Shown: positions 33,766-42,418 of the stretch, in pieces
Layout of the letters: each line of letters starts with the position of its first letter
Numbering within the stretch: position 1 is the stretch's first letter
Assembly (NCBI RefSeq): GCF_000463115.2
Contig: NZ_AWFX01000039.1
Coordinates: forward strand, 1-58,730
Length of the DNA stretch: 58,730 bases
DNA from: Franconibacter helveticus LMG 23732
GTDB lineage: Bacteria; Pseudomonadota; Gammaproteobacteria; Enterobacterales; Enterobacteriaceae
Direction of reading: 5' to 3'
Translations under genes and position numbers: made by a program
The notes under the pieces: model-generated
Database searches by the model: none
The model's input: only the letters and a program-made list of their open reading frames with translations
What the model was told of the DNA's origin: nothing

Positions 33766-36700
33766 CTATCCGTTCTTCCTTCGCTGTATTATTCCGCCCG
33801 GCCTGTTGGCTTGGTCGCTAATCTGGTAAAGCGCCATTTTCTTACTAATACTAACGGCCTTTGCCTCGATCTGCGCCCACTCAGCATCACTTATTCCGCC
33901 AGTAGTGTTAATGGTGAAGTAAACATTTTGAACTCCACCACCTCCGACCTTATCCGCTGGAATGACCTTTCCCGACTGGTTTGGGATGAAGGCTTGCTTC
34001 CCTCCCGCAGTTTGGAAAATCTCAGATTCGCCGCTCTCGTTGATACGGTAGGCATTGCCTGCCGAAACGGTGCCGCCATATCGGCGGGCACCTGCAAGCG
34101 CCATCCCCTTCGCTGTGGCAAGTGATGTGGCATACGCTGCCTGACCGGTTGCGTTCGCAGCTCCCATCGTTGCTATCGAGGCGCTTATCGCTGCTGGTGC
34201 CCACGCGGCCGCTGCCGCAGTCGCCTGAGCCATGGTGGAAGCCAGCGAAGTAGCCGCTGCCGCCTGCCCCATAATCTGGCTTTTAACCCACTCGACACCC
34301 ATTTGCACAAGGCTGCCGACCACACTATTTAGGATGGTGGATCCGATGTTGGCGAATGATTCCTGAAGGCTCTGCGTGCCATTTAACAGGCCAGTAATAG
34401 CGCTACTGGTTCCGCTCTGAAGTCCATCGAGAGAAGATGCCAGCAACTCGTTAGCCTGACTCTGGTTACGGAATATTTCCCACTGCGCGGCAATGCGCTG
34501 CTGTTCGTACTCTGTATCTGCTGCGTTTTTAAGAGCAAGGGCCTGTTCATGTGCCAGCACGCCCTGCTGCTCGAACTGTTGAATCATCGCCAGTTCTTGC
34601 GCGTGCTGGTTGGCCAACTGTTGCACCGGGTCGATTTGCCCGGCAGCCTCTTGTTGAGGCGTTATAGCCTGTTGTGAACGGATTTTAGCGAGATTTGCTT
34701 GATGGTCCTGCTCCATTCTTACCGATGCAGCATCATATTGCTGCTGTGTTATTTTTTTCGCATCTAAAGCGGCTTGTAGGTCACTAACATCCTTGGCGTA
34801 AGATGCGTTCTCACGTAAATCCGGAATTAGTTTTTCCGCTGCCGCTTGCGCTTTTAAAGCGTTTGCCGTATCCCACTTTTTCGCAGCGTATTCACCCGCA
34901 AGCTTGATATCCGTCTCTGTAGCGGCCTTACCAAGAGACTGTTGGGCTTGCAGAATTGCCTGCTCTCTGCTCAAAGTTTGCGTTGAGTCAGCTGCAAGTT
35001 CAGATTGCTGCTTAAGATTCGCGAGTTTCTGGGCTACTGATTCAGCTGCATTCGCTGACCTTTTTCCTTGTTGTTCGCTTTCCTGCTGTGCTTTTTTACG
35101 CTCATCTTCAGCTTGCTGAAGGTCGTAATTTTCACCAGCTAGGCGCCGGGCAGATTCTATCTGATTAGGATTGCTGGTTGCTTTGGCTGCCTCCATTCCG
35201 GCTTTGGTTACAGCTCTCAAGCGGTCATCCTGTATTTTCAGCAGCTCATTTTGCTCCTGAAGATTCAGAATTACTTTATCGCCATCTTCGGTAGGAGGTG
35301 AAACCTGCAAAGCCTTAGGATTAAAGCTTTTACCGGCCTGATTGGCGCGGTTTATTTCATCCGCTGTATCACCGAAAGCCCGGGCCACCGCACCTTGTAC
35401 TCGTTCCAGCGTGGTGCCTTTTTTAATAAGCTTATCGTGAACACCCATTGAAGAAAGCATGTTATTAGTTACTTGAGTGGTGGCATCAGCAAGTAACTGT
35501 TTTGTCCTGGCAGCCTTTTGCTCTAAGGATTCAAGGTCTCGCTGCTTCTGGTTTATCCGATCAGTAAGGTCTGCGGCCCTTTTTAGCAAGCCGTTTCCCT
35601 GTTCAATAGTGGTGCCGTATATCTCTCCCGCTTTTTGTGCCCTATCTCGTTCAGCGGTCAGGTCTTTAATTTCATCTTTCAGATCCTGAACCGCATCTGT
35701 CTGGCCTTTAAAAGCAATATTCGCGTCAGCGATAGTTCCTCTAAGTTGGGTATTACTCATCGACTTCAACGAGGCATTTAATTTATCGACGCCGTCAGCG
35801 AAAGAGATAGCTTCTTCTCTGGCTTGTTGAGCTTTTTGCCAAAAATAGAATATGGCGCCAGCGGCTATCATGGCTGCGCCAGCAGGCCCACCAATAAGAG
35901 AAAGAGCGCCTTTGGCTAAAGTAGCTGCTGTAGACGCAGCGCGGGATGCTACTGCCGATGCTTCTTGTGAAGCGATATACCTTCCGTTAGCTGCCGTAGC
36001 AACTCCAGTTGCATCAGCAAGAGCCATTCGAGCTGCTGATACTTGGGCTTCAGCTGAGGCTATAGCTGCAGCGCGCGATTGCGAAACGGCAGATTCTGCA
36101 GCAGCCAGTCGCGCGGTAAGTGTTGCTGAAGCCTGCTGTAATTGAGCCATTCTGGTGGCTGTCTGAATGCGCCCTTGCTCTGTAATCTGTGCACGCAAAC
36201 GCTGAGTCTCAAGAGCTTTCTCAGAATTGATTTGTGCCAGTTGGGTGCGGATTGTCTGCGATTCGGCGGCAGCAAGGCGCACCTCTTCAACAGACGCTGC
36301 TCCGGTCGCTTTAAGGGTGTTCAGCCTGGCCTGCGCAAGATTGAGTTCAGACGTTGCTGCGCTTTTACTGGCCTGAGCAGAACGCAGTTGCGCAGCAGCC
36401 TGTGCTTCAGCTGCCGACGCTGTAGCTGCTGCAGCCTTGGCATCAGCAATCTTAGCCACAGTGCTGCGAACCTGTGCCGATGCTGCCATAGTGAGTGCGC
36501 CAACATATCGGCTGCCCATTAAAGCCGCAACTGCGGTTAAGGCCAAGCTCAGCCCTGAGATGTTATCGCTAGCAGTGATAATGGCATCATTGAAAATTGC
36601 AACGCCGGTTTTAACTGATGTACTTTCTCCAATGAATTTGGTGATGTTGTTGCCAGCAACCTGCATTGCCTGGCTGATAGTTGTTGTGGTTTTGGCAAAT

Positions 36701-37392
36701 TCAGCACCGATAGTTGTCCCTTGTGATAAAAGGCCATTAACAACTACATCGGTTGTAAGCTTTCCATCCGCAGCCAGTTGCCTCATTTGCCCGATCGTGA
36801 CTCCCAGTGAATCAGCAAGAGCCACGATTAAACGATTTCCTTGCTCGTTAACGGAGTTGAATTCTTCACCGCGAAGCGCACCAGAAGCCAGCCCTTGAGA
36901 AAGCTGAATGATGGCATTTTCTGCCTCTTCAGCTGATGCTCCAGAAACAATAAATCCCTGGTTGATGATGGATGTAAGCTTCGCTAAATCTTCTGCGCTG
37001 GTACCGTACTGCCTAGTTGCTCGCTCCAGGCGAGAGTAGAGCGATGCTGTAGCATCCAGGCTTGATCGGGTTTGCTGAGTTATATTGAAAACGCGCTCAG
37101 TTACATCAACCAAATCTTCATTTGGACGTAGGGCGTTTGTAAGTTTGTTGTTGAGCTCGGTCCAGGCATCAGCATATTTTGATACCTGGTTCACCGATAA
37201 CACAGCCATCACAGCCGCAGCAATTTTACTCAACTCGCCCAGAGATGATGATAGTGACTGTGCCGCCTCATCAGCCGCGTCAAAGCCATCCTGCATATTA
37301 TCGGTAGCCTTGGCGACCTCCTTATCAGCCATCAACAACTGAGCTGTGTCAGCCTTGATAATGTATTCAATGGTTCCAAGGTTTTCAGACAT
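33766..37392 (-). CDS. H: Tape measure protein
   Basis: The 1208-residue length sets tail tube length. It has the N-terminal tape-measure domain (ASLYSRLERATRQYGTSAED, then QGFIVSGASAEEAENAIIQL), a very long alanine/glutamine/arginine-rich coiled region with KA- and SA-rich repeats (residues about 300-480), a hydrophobic stretch near residues 480-500 (ALSLIGGPAGAAMIAAGAIF) and further coiled segments. It ends with the conserved GRRYGGTVSAGNAYRINESG-type C-terminal motif common to this family. It is located between the tail chaperone cluster and gpM as in lambda. Confidence 0.95.
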   Translation of the reverse strand: MSENLGTIEYIIKADTAQLLMADKEVAKATDNMQDGFDAADEAAQSLSSSLGELSKIAAAVMAVLSVNQVSKYADAWTELNNKLTNALRPNEDLVDVTERVFNITQQTRSSLDATASLYSRLERATRQYGTSAEDLAKLTSIINQGFIVSGASAEEAENAIIQLSQGLASGALRGEEFNSVNEQGNRLIVALADSLGVTIGQMRQLAADGKLTTDVVVNGLLSQGTTIGAEFAKTTTTISQAMQVAGNNITKFIGESTSVKTGVAIFNDAIITASDNISGLSLALTAVAALMGSRYVGALTMAASAQVRSTVAKIADAKAAAATASAAEAQAAAQLRSAQASKSAATSELNLAQARLNTLKATGAASVEEVRLAAAESQTIRTQLAQINSEKALETQRLRAQITEQGRIQTATRMAQLQQASATLTARLAAAESAVSQSRAAAIASAEAQVSAARMALADATGVATAANGRYIASQEASAVASRAASTAATLAKGALSLIGGPAGAAMIAAGAIFYFWQKAQQAREEAISFADGVDKLNASLKSMSNTQLRGTIADANIAFKGQTDAVQDLKDEIKDLTAERDRAQKAGEIYGTTIEQGNGLLKRAADLTDRINQKQRDLESLEQKAARTKQLLADATTQVTNNMLSSMGVHDKLIKKGTTLERVQGAVARAFGDTADEINRANQAGKSFNPKALQVSPPTEDGDKVILNLQEQNELLKIQDDRLRAVTKAGMEAAKATSNPNQIESARRLAGENYDLQQAEDERKKAQQESEQQGKRSANAAESVAQKLANLKQQSELAADSTQTLSREQAILQAQQSLGKAATETDIKLAGEYAAKKWDTANALKAQAAAEKLIPDLRENASYAKDVSDLQAALDAKKITQQQYDAASVRMEQDHQANLAKIRSQQAITPQQEAAGQIDPVQQLANQHAQELAMIQQFEQQGVLAHEQALALKNAADTEYEQQRIAAQWEIFRNQSQANELLASSLDGLQSGTSSAITGLLNGTQSLQESFANIGSTILNSVVGSLVQMGVEWVKSQIMGQAAAATSLASTMAQATAAAAAWAPAAISASIATMGAANATGQAAYATSLATAKGMALAGARRYGGTVSAGNAYRINESGESEIFQTAGGKQAFIPNQSGKVIPADKVGGGGVQNVYFTINTTGGISDAEWAQIEAKAVSISKKMALYQISDQANRPGGIIQRRKNG

Positions 37393-37409
37393 TGATTATC
37401 TCCGGGCAA

Positions 37410-37434
37410 TAAAAAACCCCGCCGAAGCGAGGTT
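37410..37434 (-). terminator. Intrinsic terminator upstream of the tape measure gene
   Basis: Minus strand ACCTCGC-TTCG-GCGGGGT followed by TTTTT, a 7-bp stem with one G-T pair and a stable tetraloop, between the 136-residue gene and the tape measure gene. Confidence 0.75.
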
Positions 37435-37452
37435 TATTTTTACTAGATTTGA

Positions 37453-37863
37453 TTAGGAAATGATGCCAAATAAAACCAGAAGGAATATCAGAAGAATGCC
37501 TGCGCCGACCCATTGACCAATTGCAAAACCAGCAGCCTCATGTTTGGCTGCCTGCCTGTTCAGGCGATTAGCCTCATCATTCATCTCCATAGCAGATGCA
37601 TTCATTTCTTGAGCAAAAACATCCAGTATTGAAACCTGCGCCAATACAGGGGCTGTGGAAATAAAATCATTAAACTGGTCGTTCAGATCAAGGGATGCAG
37701 TATGCGGGTTACCACCGCTCGCAATTACTTCCTGTGTTTTCTGATTTATCAGGGAAACTAAAGCCCGCAACCTTTGCCGGTTAGCCAGGTAAATCTTTTC
37801 TCCCGCTTCGTTTTCTGATTCTGTGTAGTAATCTTGAACGCTGCCGGGTATTTCCATCATCAT
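37453..37863 (-). CDS. Membrane-anchored prophage protein, function unknown
   Basis: This 136-residue protein has one C-terminal membrane segment (GQWVGAGILLIFLLVLFGII) and a soluble helical N-terminal part rich in asparagine and glutamine. A C-tail anchor and coil-like middle (MNASAMEMNDEANRLNRQAA) suggest an inner-membrane protein facing the cytoplasm. It lies between the tape measure gene and a lipoprotein gene, with terminators on both sides. It occupies the place where lambda has the GT tail-chaperone extension but has no resemblance to it. Accessory (exclusion-type) role is possible but unproven. Confidence 0.6.
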   Translation of the reverse strand: MMMEIPGSVQDYYTESENEAGEKIYLANRQRLRALVSLINQKTQEVIASGGNPHTASLDLNDQFNDFISTAPVLAQVSILDVFAQEMNASAMEMNDEANRLNRQAAKHEAAGFAIGQWVGAGILLIFLLVLFGIIS

Positions 37864-37960
37864 TTTAAAGGTCCCATCAGTAACGTTTAGTCACATCCTA
37901 ACAGGGCAGCGCTCCGGCGCAACGGCGACGGGTGATTTTTTGATCTCATGAGAGAAATAC

Positions 37961-37985
37961 AAAAAAGCCACCCGGAGGTGGCTTA
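37961..37985 (-). terminator. Intrinsic terminator after the prophage lipoprotein gene
   Basis: Minus strand AAGCCACC-TCC-GGGTGGCTTTTTT, a strong stem with U-tract directly after the lipoprotein stop at 37990. Confidence 0.85.
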
Positions 37986-37989
37986 AGTG

Positions 37990-38346
37990 TTAGTTCGCGT
38001 TCTCACAACCAGGCTGGCTGCGATCAATAATGGATGTACCTTCGATGCGGTAGCCAATCTGCCCAACAATGAATGCATGGTTGAGCTGTGTAACAACAAC
38101 GTCAGACAAAGCTACGGAACAACGGTTTTTTTCAATGGCGCGATCCATTGCGGTTTTGACGTTGGGGATACCCAGCGGGAAGATAAATACTGGTGCGGTG
38201 TCTTCACCAATAACGCGAGCGCCTTTTACAAACTGCGCTGAGTTCAGGTTATAATTTTTGGTACTACCAACAGTCATATCAGCAACACGGACAGTACAAC
38301 CAGACAACAAAAGCGCTCCAAGCGCGATAGCCACTACCTTTTTCAT
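37990..38346 (-). CDS. Prophage-encoded lipoprotein
   Basis: This 118-residue protein has a clear lipobox in ALGALLLSGC, giving a mature lipoprotein beginning CTVRVADMTV. The mature part is small (about 100 residues) with two further cysteines (KNRCSV and QPGCEN). Residue +2 is threonine, so it should reach the outer membrane. It lies between the tail chaperone and tape measure genes and has its own terminator, the arrangement of a moron. Such lipoproteins often block receptors or DNA injection by related phages; that role is inferred only from context. Confidence 0.75.
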   Translation of the reverse strand: MKKVVAIALGALLLSGCTVRVADMTVGSTKNYNLNSAQFVKGARVIGEDTAPVFIFPLGIPNVKTAMDRAIEKNRCSVALSDVVVTQLNHAFIVGQIGYRIEGTSIIDRSQPGCENAN

Positions 38347-38510
38347 TTTATGTTTCCATTGATTGCAATCGGAAACATCCTAACATTTATTTCCCTTATT
38401 GCTTTACCCCTTATTATTGGTAGGTCAATCGTAAGCAGGTATTAAGGGAACGTCATAAAACCATGCGTTAATATGTTTATTGCAAATCAACCATCGATTC
38501 GGATACCCAA

Positions 38511-38876
38511 ATGAATAAACTAGCAGCAGTGCTTTTAACAGTCGCAGTGAGTGGCATTTCATCTGGTGCCATGGCGCAATGTATAGGCAGCAGTGCGCTT
38601 TCCACCTGCTATGACAACAACGGTAACACATATACTGTCAATCGCATGGGTGGAATGACAACCGTTAACGGAAGTAATGCCAGCACGGGTTCAACGTGGT
38701 CTCAAACCTCTCAGACATTTGGCAACCAGACCTATACCAATGGCCGGGCTGCAAATGGTCAGTCATGGAATCAAACGCAGACGAATCTTGGCGGCGGGAG
38801 CAGAATGGTTACCGGCACCAACTCTAAAGGACAAAGCTATTCTCATTACTGCAACCAGTTCGGCTGTACTCCCTGA
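38511..38876 (+). CDS. Secreted protein on the opposite strand of the tail operon
   Basis: This 121-residue exported protein is encoded against the late operon. The signal peptide is LAAVLLTVAVSGISSGAMA with cleavage before QC. The mature part is rich in serine, threonine, asparagine and glycine with repeated GNxYT and SWxQT-type units (STWSQTSQTF, SWNQTQTNLG). Four cysteines (QCIGS, STCYD, HYCNQ, GCTP) may form two disulfides. It is divergent from the lipoprotein gene, and its stop lies 14 bases from the convergent tail chaperone stop. It is probably expressed in the lysogen. Function unknown. Confidence 0.7.
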   Translation: MNKLAAVLLTVAVSGISSGAMAQCIGSSALSTCYDNNGNTYTVNRMGGMTTVNGSNASTGSTWSQTSQTFGNQTYTNGRAANGQSWNQTQTNLGGGSRMVTGTNSKGQSYSHYCNQFGCTP

Positions 38877-38890
38877 TCAATCATCCTGGG

Positions 38891-39544
38891 TCAGTGAAGT
38901 CCATTCCGCTGCGCATCACGCGCCAGCATCTTCTCGGCCCAGTCCATAACCTCGTCGTACTTCTTCTGGGTCGGGATTTTTGCCTTCTCTTTCGGTGGAT
39001 ATTTGGCATTCATCGCCGCGCGGAAGCTTGTCATAGTCATGTTCCAGGCATCGGCTTCACTCATGCCAATGTGCGCCACCGCCGTATAAACAAATGACCG
39101 TGCATCAAACCTGCTGGAGTATTCGCCCTTTTTTTCCGCGAACTCTTCCGGTGGCTGATCGCCCATCACACCATGACGTATCAGATGGCGCGCCAGCTCC
39201 AGCACGTCAGAAACGGGTATCGCACCCGGGCGATAAGAGAGCTTCCCTTTCGACGTCACGGCAAAAGAACCGATCACGTCCTTCAACTTTTCGCCTGCAC
39301 AGGCCTGAACCACCGCAGCGGCAGCTACCGCCATCTCAGCAAAGCAATGCGCCAGAACGCCCTTCATAACGGCTTTGTCGCTGATGCGGTGCTGCGGATA
39401 ATGCCCTGCATGAACAGTGACAAATATCTCAACGATTTCTTCTGGGCTTCCGAGCCGGGACATTGCAAGAAAAGACGGGTTAAGGAAAATCTCACGCCCA
39501 CCAGCGCGGATCACCGCCTGGCCGATATCGGTAATCGCCTGCAT
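38891..39544 (-). CDS. Tail assembly chaperone-like protein
   Basis: This 217-residue protein lies directly after the major tail gene and before the tape measure cluster, the position of lambda G. It shows the fold pattern of tail chaperones, with ITDIGQAVIRAGGREIFLNP near the start and a helical C-terminus (PTQKKYDEVMDWAEKMLARD). No overlapping frameshift partner of the GT type is visible downstream; accessory genes follow instead. A role in folding or loading the tape measure is inferred from position. Confidence 0.75.
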   Translation of the reverse strand: MQAITDIGQAVIRAGGREIFLNPSFLAMSRLGSPEEIVEIFVTVHAGHYPQHRISDKAVMKGVLAHCFAEMAVAAAAVVQACAGEKLKDVIGSFAVTSKGKLSYRPGAIPVSDVLELARHLIRHGVMGDQPPEEFAEKKGEYSSRFDARSFVYTAVAHIGMSEADAWNMTMTSFRAAMNAKYPPKEKAKIPTQKKYDEVMDWAEKMLARDAQRNGLH

Positions 39545-39574
39545 AAATCCTCAAAGGGGCCGTAGCCCCTGCTG

Positions 39575-40309
39575 TTAATCGGCGCTTACGGTAACTGTCG
39601 CCGGGTTGGACGTTACGCTGCCTGCCGTAGGGGACGAAACGATGCAGGCGTAGGAGCCTTCATCGGCTTCCGCCACGTTAGCCTTGGTGTAGGTTGCTGA
39701 CGTAGCACCAGTGATATCAGAGCCGTCTTTCTGCCACTGGTAGGTAAGCGGTGAATTGTCGGTCGCAGCAGCGGCCACTGTCAGCGTAAGCGTCTGCCCC
39801 TCAGTCAGAGCCTTATCGACAGGCTGAGAGGTCACAGTGATCACCTCGCCAACATCACGCACGTCCACCAGCCCGGCGCTGGATGCTTCCAGAGACCAGG
39901 TTGCAACATCATCATGCGGCGATTCATCTTCCCAGCTGGTCACCAGAAACGGGCCTTCGGTGATGTCGTTCGGGGAGATGATTTTAAACCACACATAAGG
40001 CTGGCTGCTGGTGGCCGCCGGCGGGTTGTAAACATGACGCTTAAGCGCGTTCTGCGCATAGGCATCTTCCTTGCGCGTCACGCCGTCACCGGAGAACGAC
40101 ACGTTTTTATACGTGACAAGGTTTTCCTGGGTGTAGGCTGCGCTCTGGTCAGCAGTAGCGTCAGCAGTATCCCACTCGACCCCGGTGGTTTTGCCGCGCA
40201 TCATGCCAAGGCGGCGATACTGGTTCGCCGCTGGCTGAACCTCGGGACAGCCGATCGCGTAATAAACGACGACGTCGCGCCCTGTGAATGCACCTGATTC
40301 ACATGCCAT
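39575..40309 (-). CDS. Major tail tube protein with Ig-like domain
   Basis: This 244-residue protein forms the tail tube. The N-terminal 155 residues are the tube domain (VVYYAIGCPEVQPAANQYRR, then KIISPNDITEGPFLVTSWED). The C-terminal 85 residues are an immunoglobulin-like domain (LTYQWQKDGSDITGATSATY, then GSYACIVSSPTAGSVTSNPA), as found on lambda gpV and other siphovirus tubes, where it sits on the outside and helps surface adhesion. Confidence 0.9.
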   Translation of the reverse strand: MACESGAFTGRDVVVYYAIGCPEVQPAANQYRRLGMMRGKTTGVEWDTADATADQSAAYTQENLVTYKNVSFSGDGVTRKEDAYAQNALKRHVYNPPAATSSQPYVWFKIISPNDITEGPFLVTSWEDESPHDDVATWSLEASSAGLVDVRDVGEVITVTSQPVDKALTEGQTLTLTVAAAATDNSPLTYQWQKDGSDITGATSATYTKANVAEADEGSYACIVSSPTAGSVTSNPATVTVSAD

Positions 40310-40324
40310 ATATTTTGCTCCGTA

Positions 40325-40711
40325 TTAGCGGGAAATGATGGTTTGAAAGTTAATTTCGAAGAGAAAACGCCCCTCTTCTGTTCGGATGGCGGGGATGCCG
40401 CCGACTGGCTGCATCGAGGTGATGCATTCGATTTTATGGTCGTCGATAAGCGCCTGGCGGATAGCATCGGCTCGGTTTTCAACCTCATCAACGCTGGCGT
40501 CGTTCTGACCGGATAGCAGAATGAAGCGATAATAATCACGCGTTAACGCTTCTTCTGTGGCGCCGCCGCCGTTCTGCTGGATCACGAGATAGCGATCGCT
40601 TTGCGTATCCTCCAGTTCATTCCAGACGCGTTTTTGCACGCGGTAGCCAGCATCAAGACCATGCTTCTGGAGCCAGGCGCGCAACGCGTCGTAAACCTCG
40701 CCACGGGTCAT
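40325..40711 (-). CDS. Tail terminator / completion protein
   Basis: This 128-residue protein is encoded just before the major tail gene in transcription order, the gpU-type position. The sequence (GEVYDALRAWLQKHG, then SDRYLVIQQNGGG) fits the small alpha/beta tail-terminator fold. It overlaps the HK97 gp10-like gene by four bases (ATGA). It should cap the tail tube and join it to the head. Confidence 0.75.
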   Translation of the reverse strand: MTRGEVYDALRAWLQKHGLDAGYRVQKRVWNELEDTQSDRYLVIQQNGGGATEEALTRDYYRFILLSGQNDASVDEVENRADAIRQALIDDHKIECITSMQPVGGIPAIRTEEGRFLFEINFQTIISR

Positions 40712-41109
40712 AGCTTGTAACCTCTTTTAATGGTCTCCCTGATATCGTTAAGGCCGTCGCGCTCGAAGCCTTTACGCAGGAAGTCTGGTTCACCGTCAGG
40801 GTCCCAGTAATTACCGCTACCATCTGGCCGCGGCGTGCCTTTAAGAGTGCCTTCAGATGCATTAACGAAAGCGGCATAACTTGCTGTGTATCCGACACGC
40901 CCTGTCATGCCACCAGCTACAGGTTTCAGTTGACGATACATGCTGTTAACCAGCGTCGAGGTGTGAACTGGCGTAATCTGCGCCGCATAAGCGGAGCCCA
41001 CAATCATCACTTCGGTCAGCACCTTTTCGGTACGATTCCCGGCGATATCCCCCAGCATCTTTTTTGCGTTCATCTGCACGCGCTTTATGCCTTTAACGGG
41101 CATATTCAC
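40708..41109 (-). CDS. HK97 gp10-like tail completion protein
   Basis: This 133-residue protein of the HK97 gp10/gpZ type contains APVHTSTLVNSMYR-like signature TPVHTSTLVNSMYRQLKP and GRVGYTASYAAFVNASEGT. It is the neck protein next to the terminator. Its gene is coupled to the tail terminator gene downstream and starts two bases from the stop of the preceding connector gene. Confidence 0.85.
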   Translation of the reverse strand: MNMPVKGIKRVQMNAKKMLGDIAGNRTEKVLTEVMIVGSAYAAQITPVHTSTLVNSMYRQLKPVAGGMTGRVGYTASYAAFVNASEGTLKGTPRPDGSGNYWDPDGEPDFLRKGFERDGLNDIRETIKRGYKL

Positions 41110-41110
41110 C

Positions 41111-41476
41111 TCACGTCATAATCTGATAATCAGGGTCTTCGCCAAAAAAGCTCATGTCATCGCTGCGAACAGCAACAATCTTGTCAGCGTCGGCCTTGAG
41201 CGGATCGGCCTGCACCCTGGTGTCGCCATGCGAGATATAGTCTTCACGCTGCGGCAAGCGAACCAGCTCGCCATTCAGTTTCGACTCGGTGTAGATCGTC
41301 TGCTGACAAACGAACTCTTTGCCGTTGTCGTCCGTTACGGTTTTAGCTTCAGATTCCCATGTGCAGGCGATGAGATAGGGCTCGCCGTACTGATGACGGT
41401 TATTCCAGTCTTCATAGCCGACAAGTGGGTAAACAGTGCACAGGTTGGTATACACCCATTCTGACGTAGCGCTCAT
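41111..41476 (-). CDS. Head-tail connector region protein
   Basis: This 121-residue protein lies between the DUF551-like and gp10-like genes. It has mixed strands and aromatic residues (TVYPLVGYEDWNNRHQYGEP) and no catalytic motif. By place it should be a neck or connector component. Start and stop are linked to neighbours: its ATG overlaps the upstream stop by four bases. I do not recognise a named family. Confidence 0.7.
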   Translation of the reverse strand: MSATSEWVYTNLCTVYPLVGYEDWNNRHQYGEPYLIACTWESEAKTVTDDNGKEFVCQQTIYTESKLNGELVRLPQREDYISHGDTRVQADPLKADADKIVAVRSDDMSFFGEDPDYQIMT

Positions 41477-41646
41477 TCGCCCTCCCAGCGGATAACTTCA
41501 GGCTTTGTAGCGGCTACCTGCGGGCATAACAGATGCCATTCGCCGTTACTTTTGACGTATCCGGTTACCTTCCTGCCGCTGTCGGTCAGCACCCAGACTT
41601 TCGTGAACGGCTCAGGCAGTCTTTGCTTAACGGATATCCAGGTCAT
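41473..41646 (-). CDS. Small DUF551-like protein in the connector cluster
   Basis: This 57-residue protein begins MTWISVKQRLPEPFTKVWVL, the pattern of DUF551 domain proteins (W-I-x-V-x-x-R-L-P), and ends EVIRWEGE. Its start overlaps the upstream stop by one base (TAATG) and its stop overlaps the next gene by four (ATGA), so it is fully coupled. DUF551 proteins are usually found in phage early regions; here the gene is between connector genes. Function unknown. Confidence 0.75.
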   Translation of the reverse strand: MTWISVKQRLPEPFTKVWVLTDSGRKVTGYVKSNGEWHLLCPQVAATKPEVIRWEGE

Positions 41647-42062
41647 TAACGGTCACCGTTGCACATGCAGCCGCCCTTCGCTATCCAGATGCCCGCAAAA
41701 GCGGGAGCTGCCGTCGGGTCAGCGGGGATAAGCGCTGTCGCGCAGCCGTGTTTATCGAGCCCACGCAACAGGCTTAGTGCGCCTTTCCAGCGATCGGAGA
41801 ATGACTGGAATCTGAAAGAGCGTGACGCGCCGTTTGGCGCCGTCTGGCTGGAGATGTATTTGTCACCTTGCCCCAGCCCCATCAGTGCCAGGAGGTAGAC
41901 CTGAATCAGCAGCGCTGTTGATGCCGAATAATGAGCATCAAGGCAATCCTGAATGCTGTTAGCCTGGTCAACGAGAGCCTGAAGCACGAAATCAGGAATG
42001 GTAATCCCCTGACCGGTCAGGTACTCCTTCGCCTGTTCGAGAGTTACCATCATCGACTCCAT
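41646..42062 (-). CDS. Head-tail connector protein
   Basis: This 138-residue protein is typical of neck or adaptor proteins: a helical N-terminus (VTLEQAKEYLTGQGITIPDF, then VDQANSIQDCLDAHYSAS), then SSQTAPNGASRSFRFQSFSD. The C-terminus has a cysteine pair (GGCMCNGD). It lies after the small 99-residue head gene and before the connector cluster, and has two hairpins upstream. Confidence 0.7.
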   Translation of the reverse strand: MESMMVTLEQAKEYLTGQGITIPDFVLQALVDQANSIQDCLDAHYSASTALLIQVYLLALMGLGQGDKYISSQTAPNGASRSFRFQSFSDRWKGALSLLRGLDKHGCATALIPADPTAAPAFAGIWIAKGGCMCNGDR

Positions 42063-42070
42063 AAGTGAGA

Positions 42071-42113
42071 TACCCCGCCGGAGCGGGGCATAAAAAACCG
42101 CCTTAGCGGCGGC
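42071..42113 (-). terminator. Double-hairpin terminator in the head-tail region
   Basis: On the minus strand AGCCGCCGCTAAGGCGGTTTTTT (42092-42113) is followed at 42071-42090 by a second hairpin CCCCGC-TCCG-GCGGGG. The first has a clear U-tract. They lie between the 99-residue head gene and the connector gene. Confidence 0.8.
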
Positions 42114-42115
42114 TG

Positions 42116-42409
42116 TTATTCAGCGGGGAAGAGGTTTTCGAGCTCGCCTTCCGGCAGCAGCTCCGTGAGCCTGTCTGCTCCCAGATTGCCTTTGAACTCA
42201 ATGTTCAACTCTTTCAACCGCTCAGCGATGATCTCTTTACGGGATTTCTCGCCAGTGCCACCTTCCGGTGTTGCCGGGGTAAGCGTGCCGCCCGCCTCAC
42301 CGCGCATCAGGCGGACATTGGATTTAAGAGCCGGATGCAGTGTTTCCATCTCAACCACCTGACCCAGCGAAACGCCATTCCACGGGCGCACTACTTCGTA
42401 CTTAGCCAT
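42116..42409 (-). CDS. Small head-region protein
   Basis: This 97-residue protein (from the second Met, with AGGGGTGAGC upstream) follows the capsid gene. The N-terminal beta part is MAKYEVVRPWNGVSLGQVVE and the C-terminal helix is a SAP- or LEM-like segment (RKEIIAERLKELNIEFKGNL). It is likely a minor head or completion protein. The family is not one I can name. Confidence 0.65.
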   Translation of the reverse strand: MAKYEVVRPWNGVSLGQVVEMETLHPALKSNVRLMRGEAGGTLTPATPEGGTGEKSRKEIIAERLKELNIEFKGNLGADRLTELLPEGELENLFPAE

Positions 42410-42418
42410 GCTCACCCC

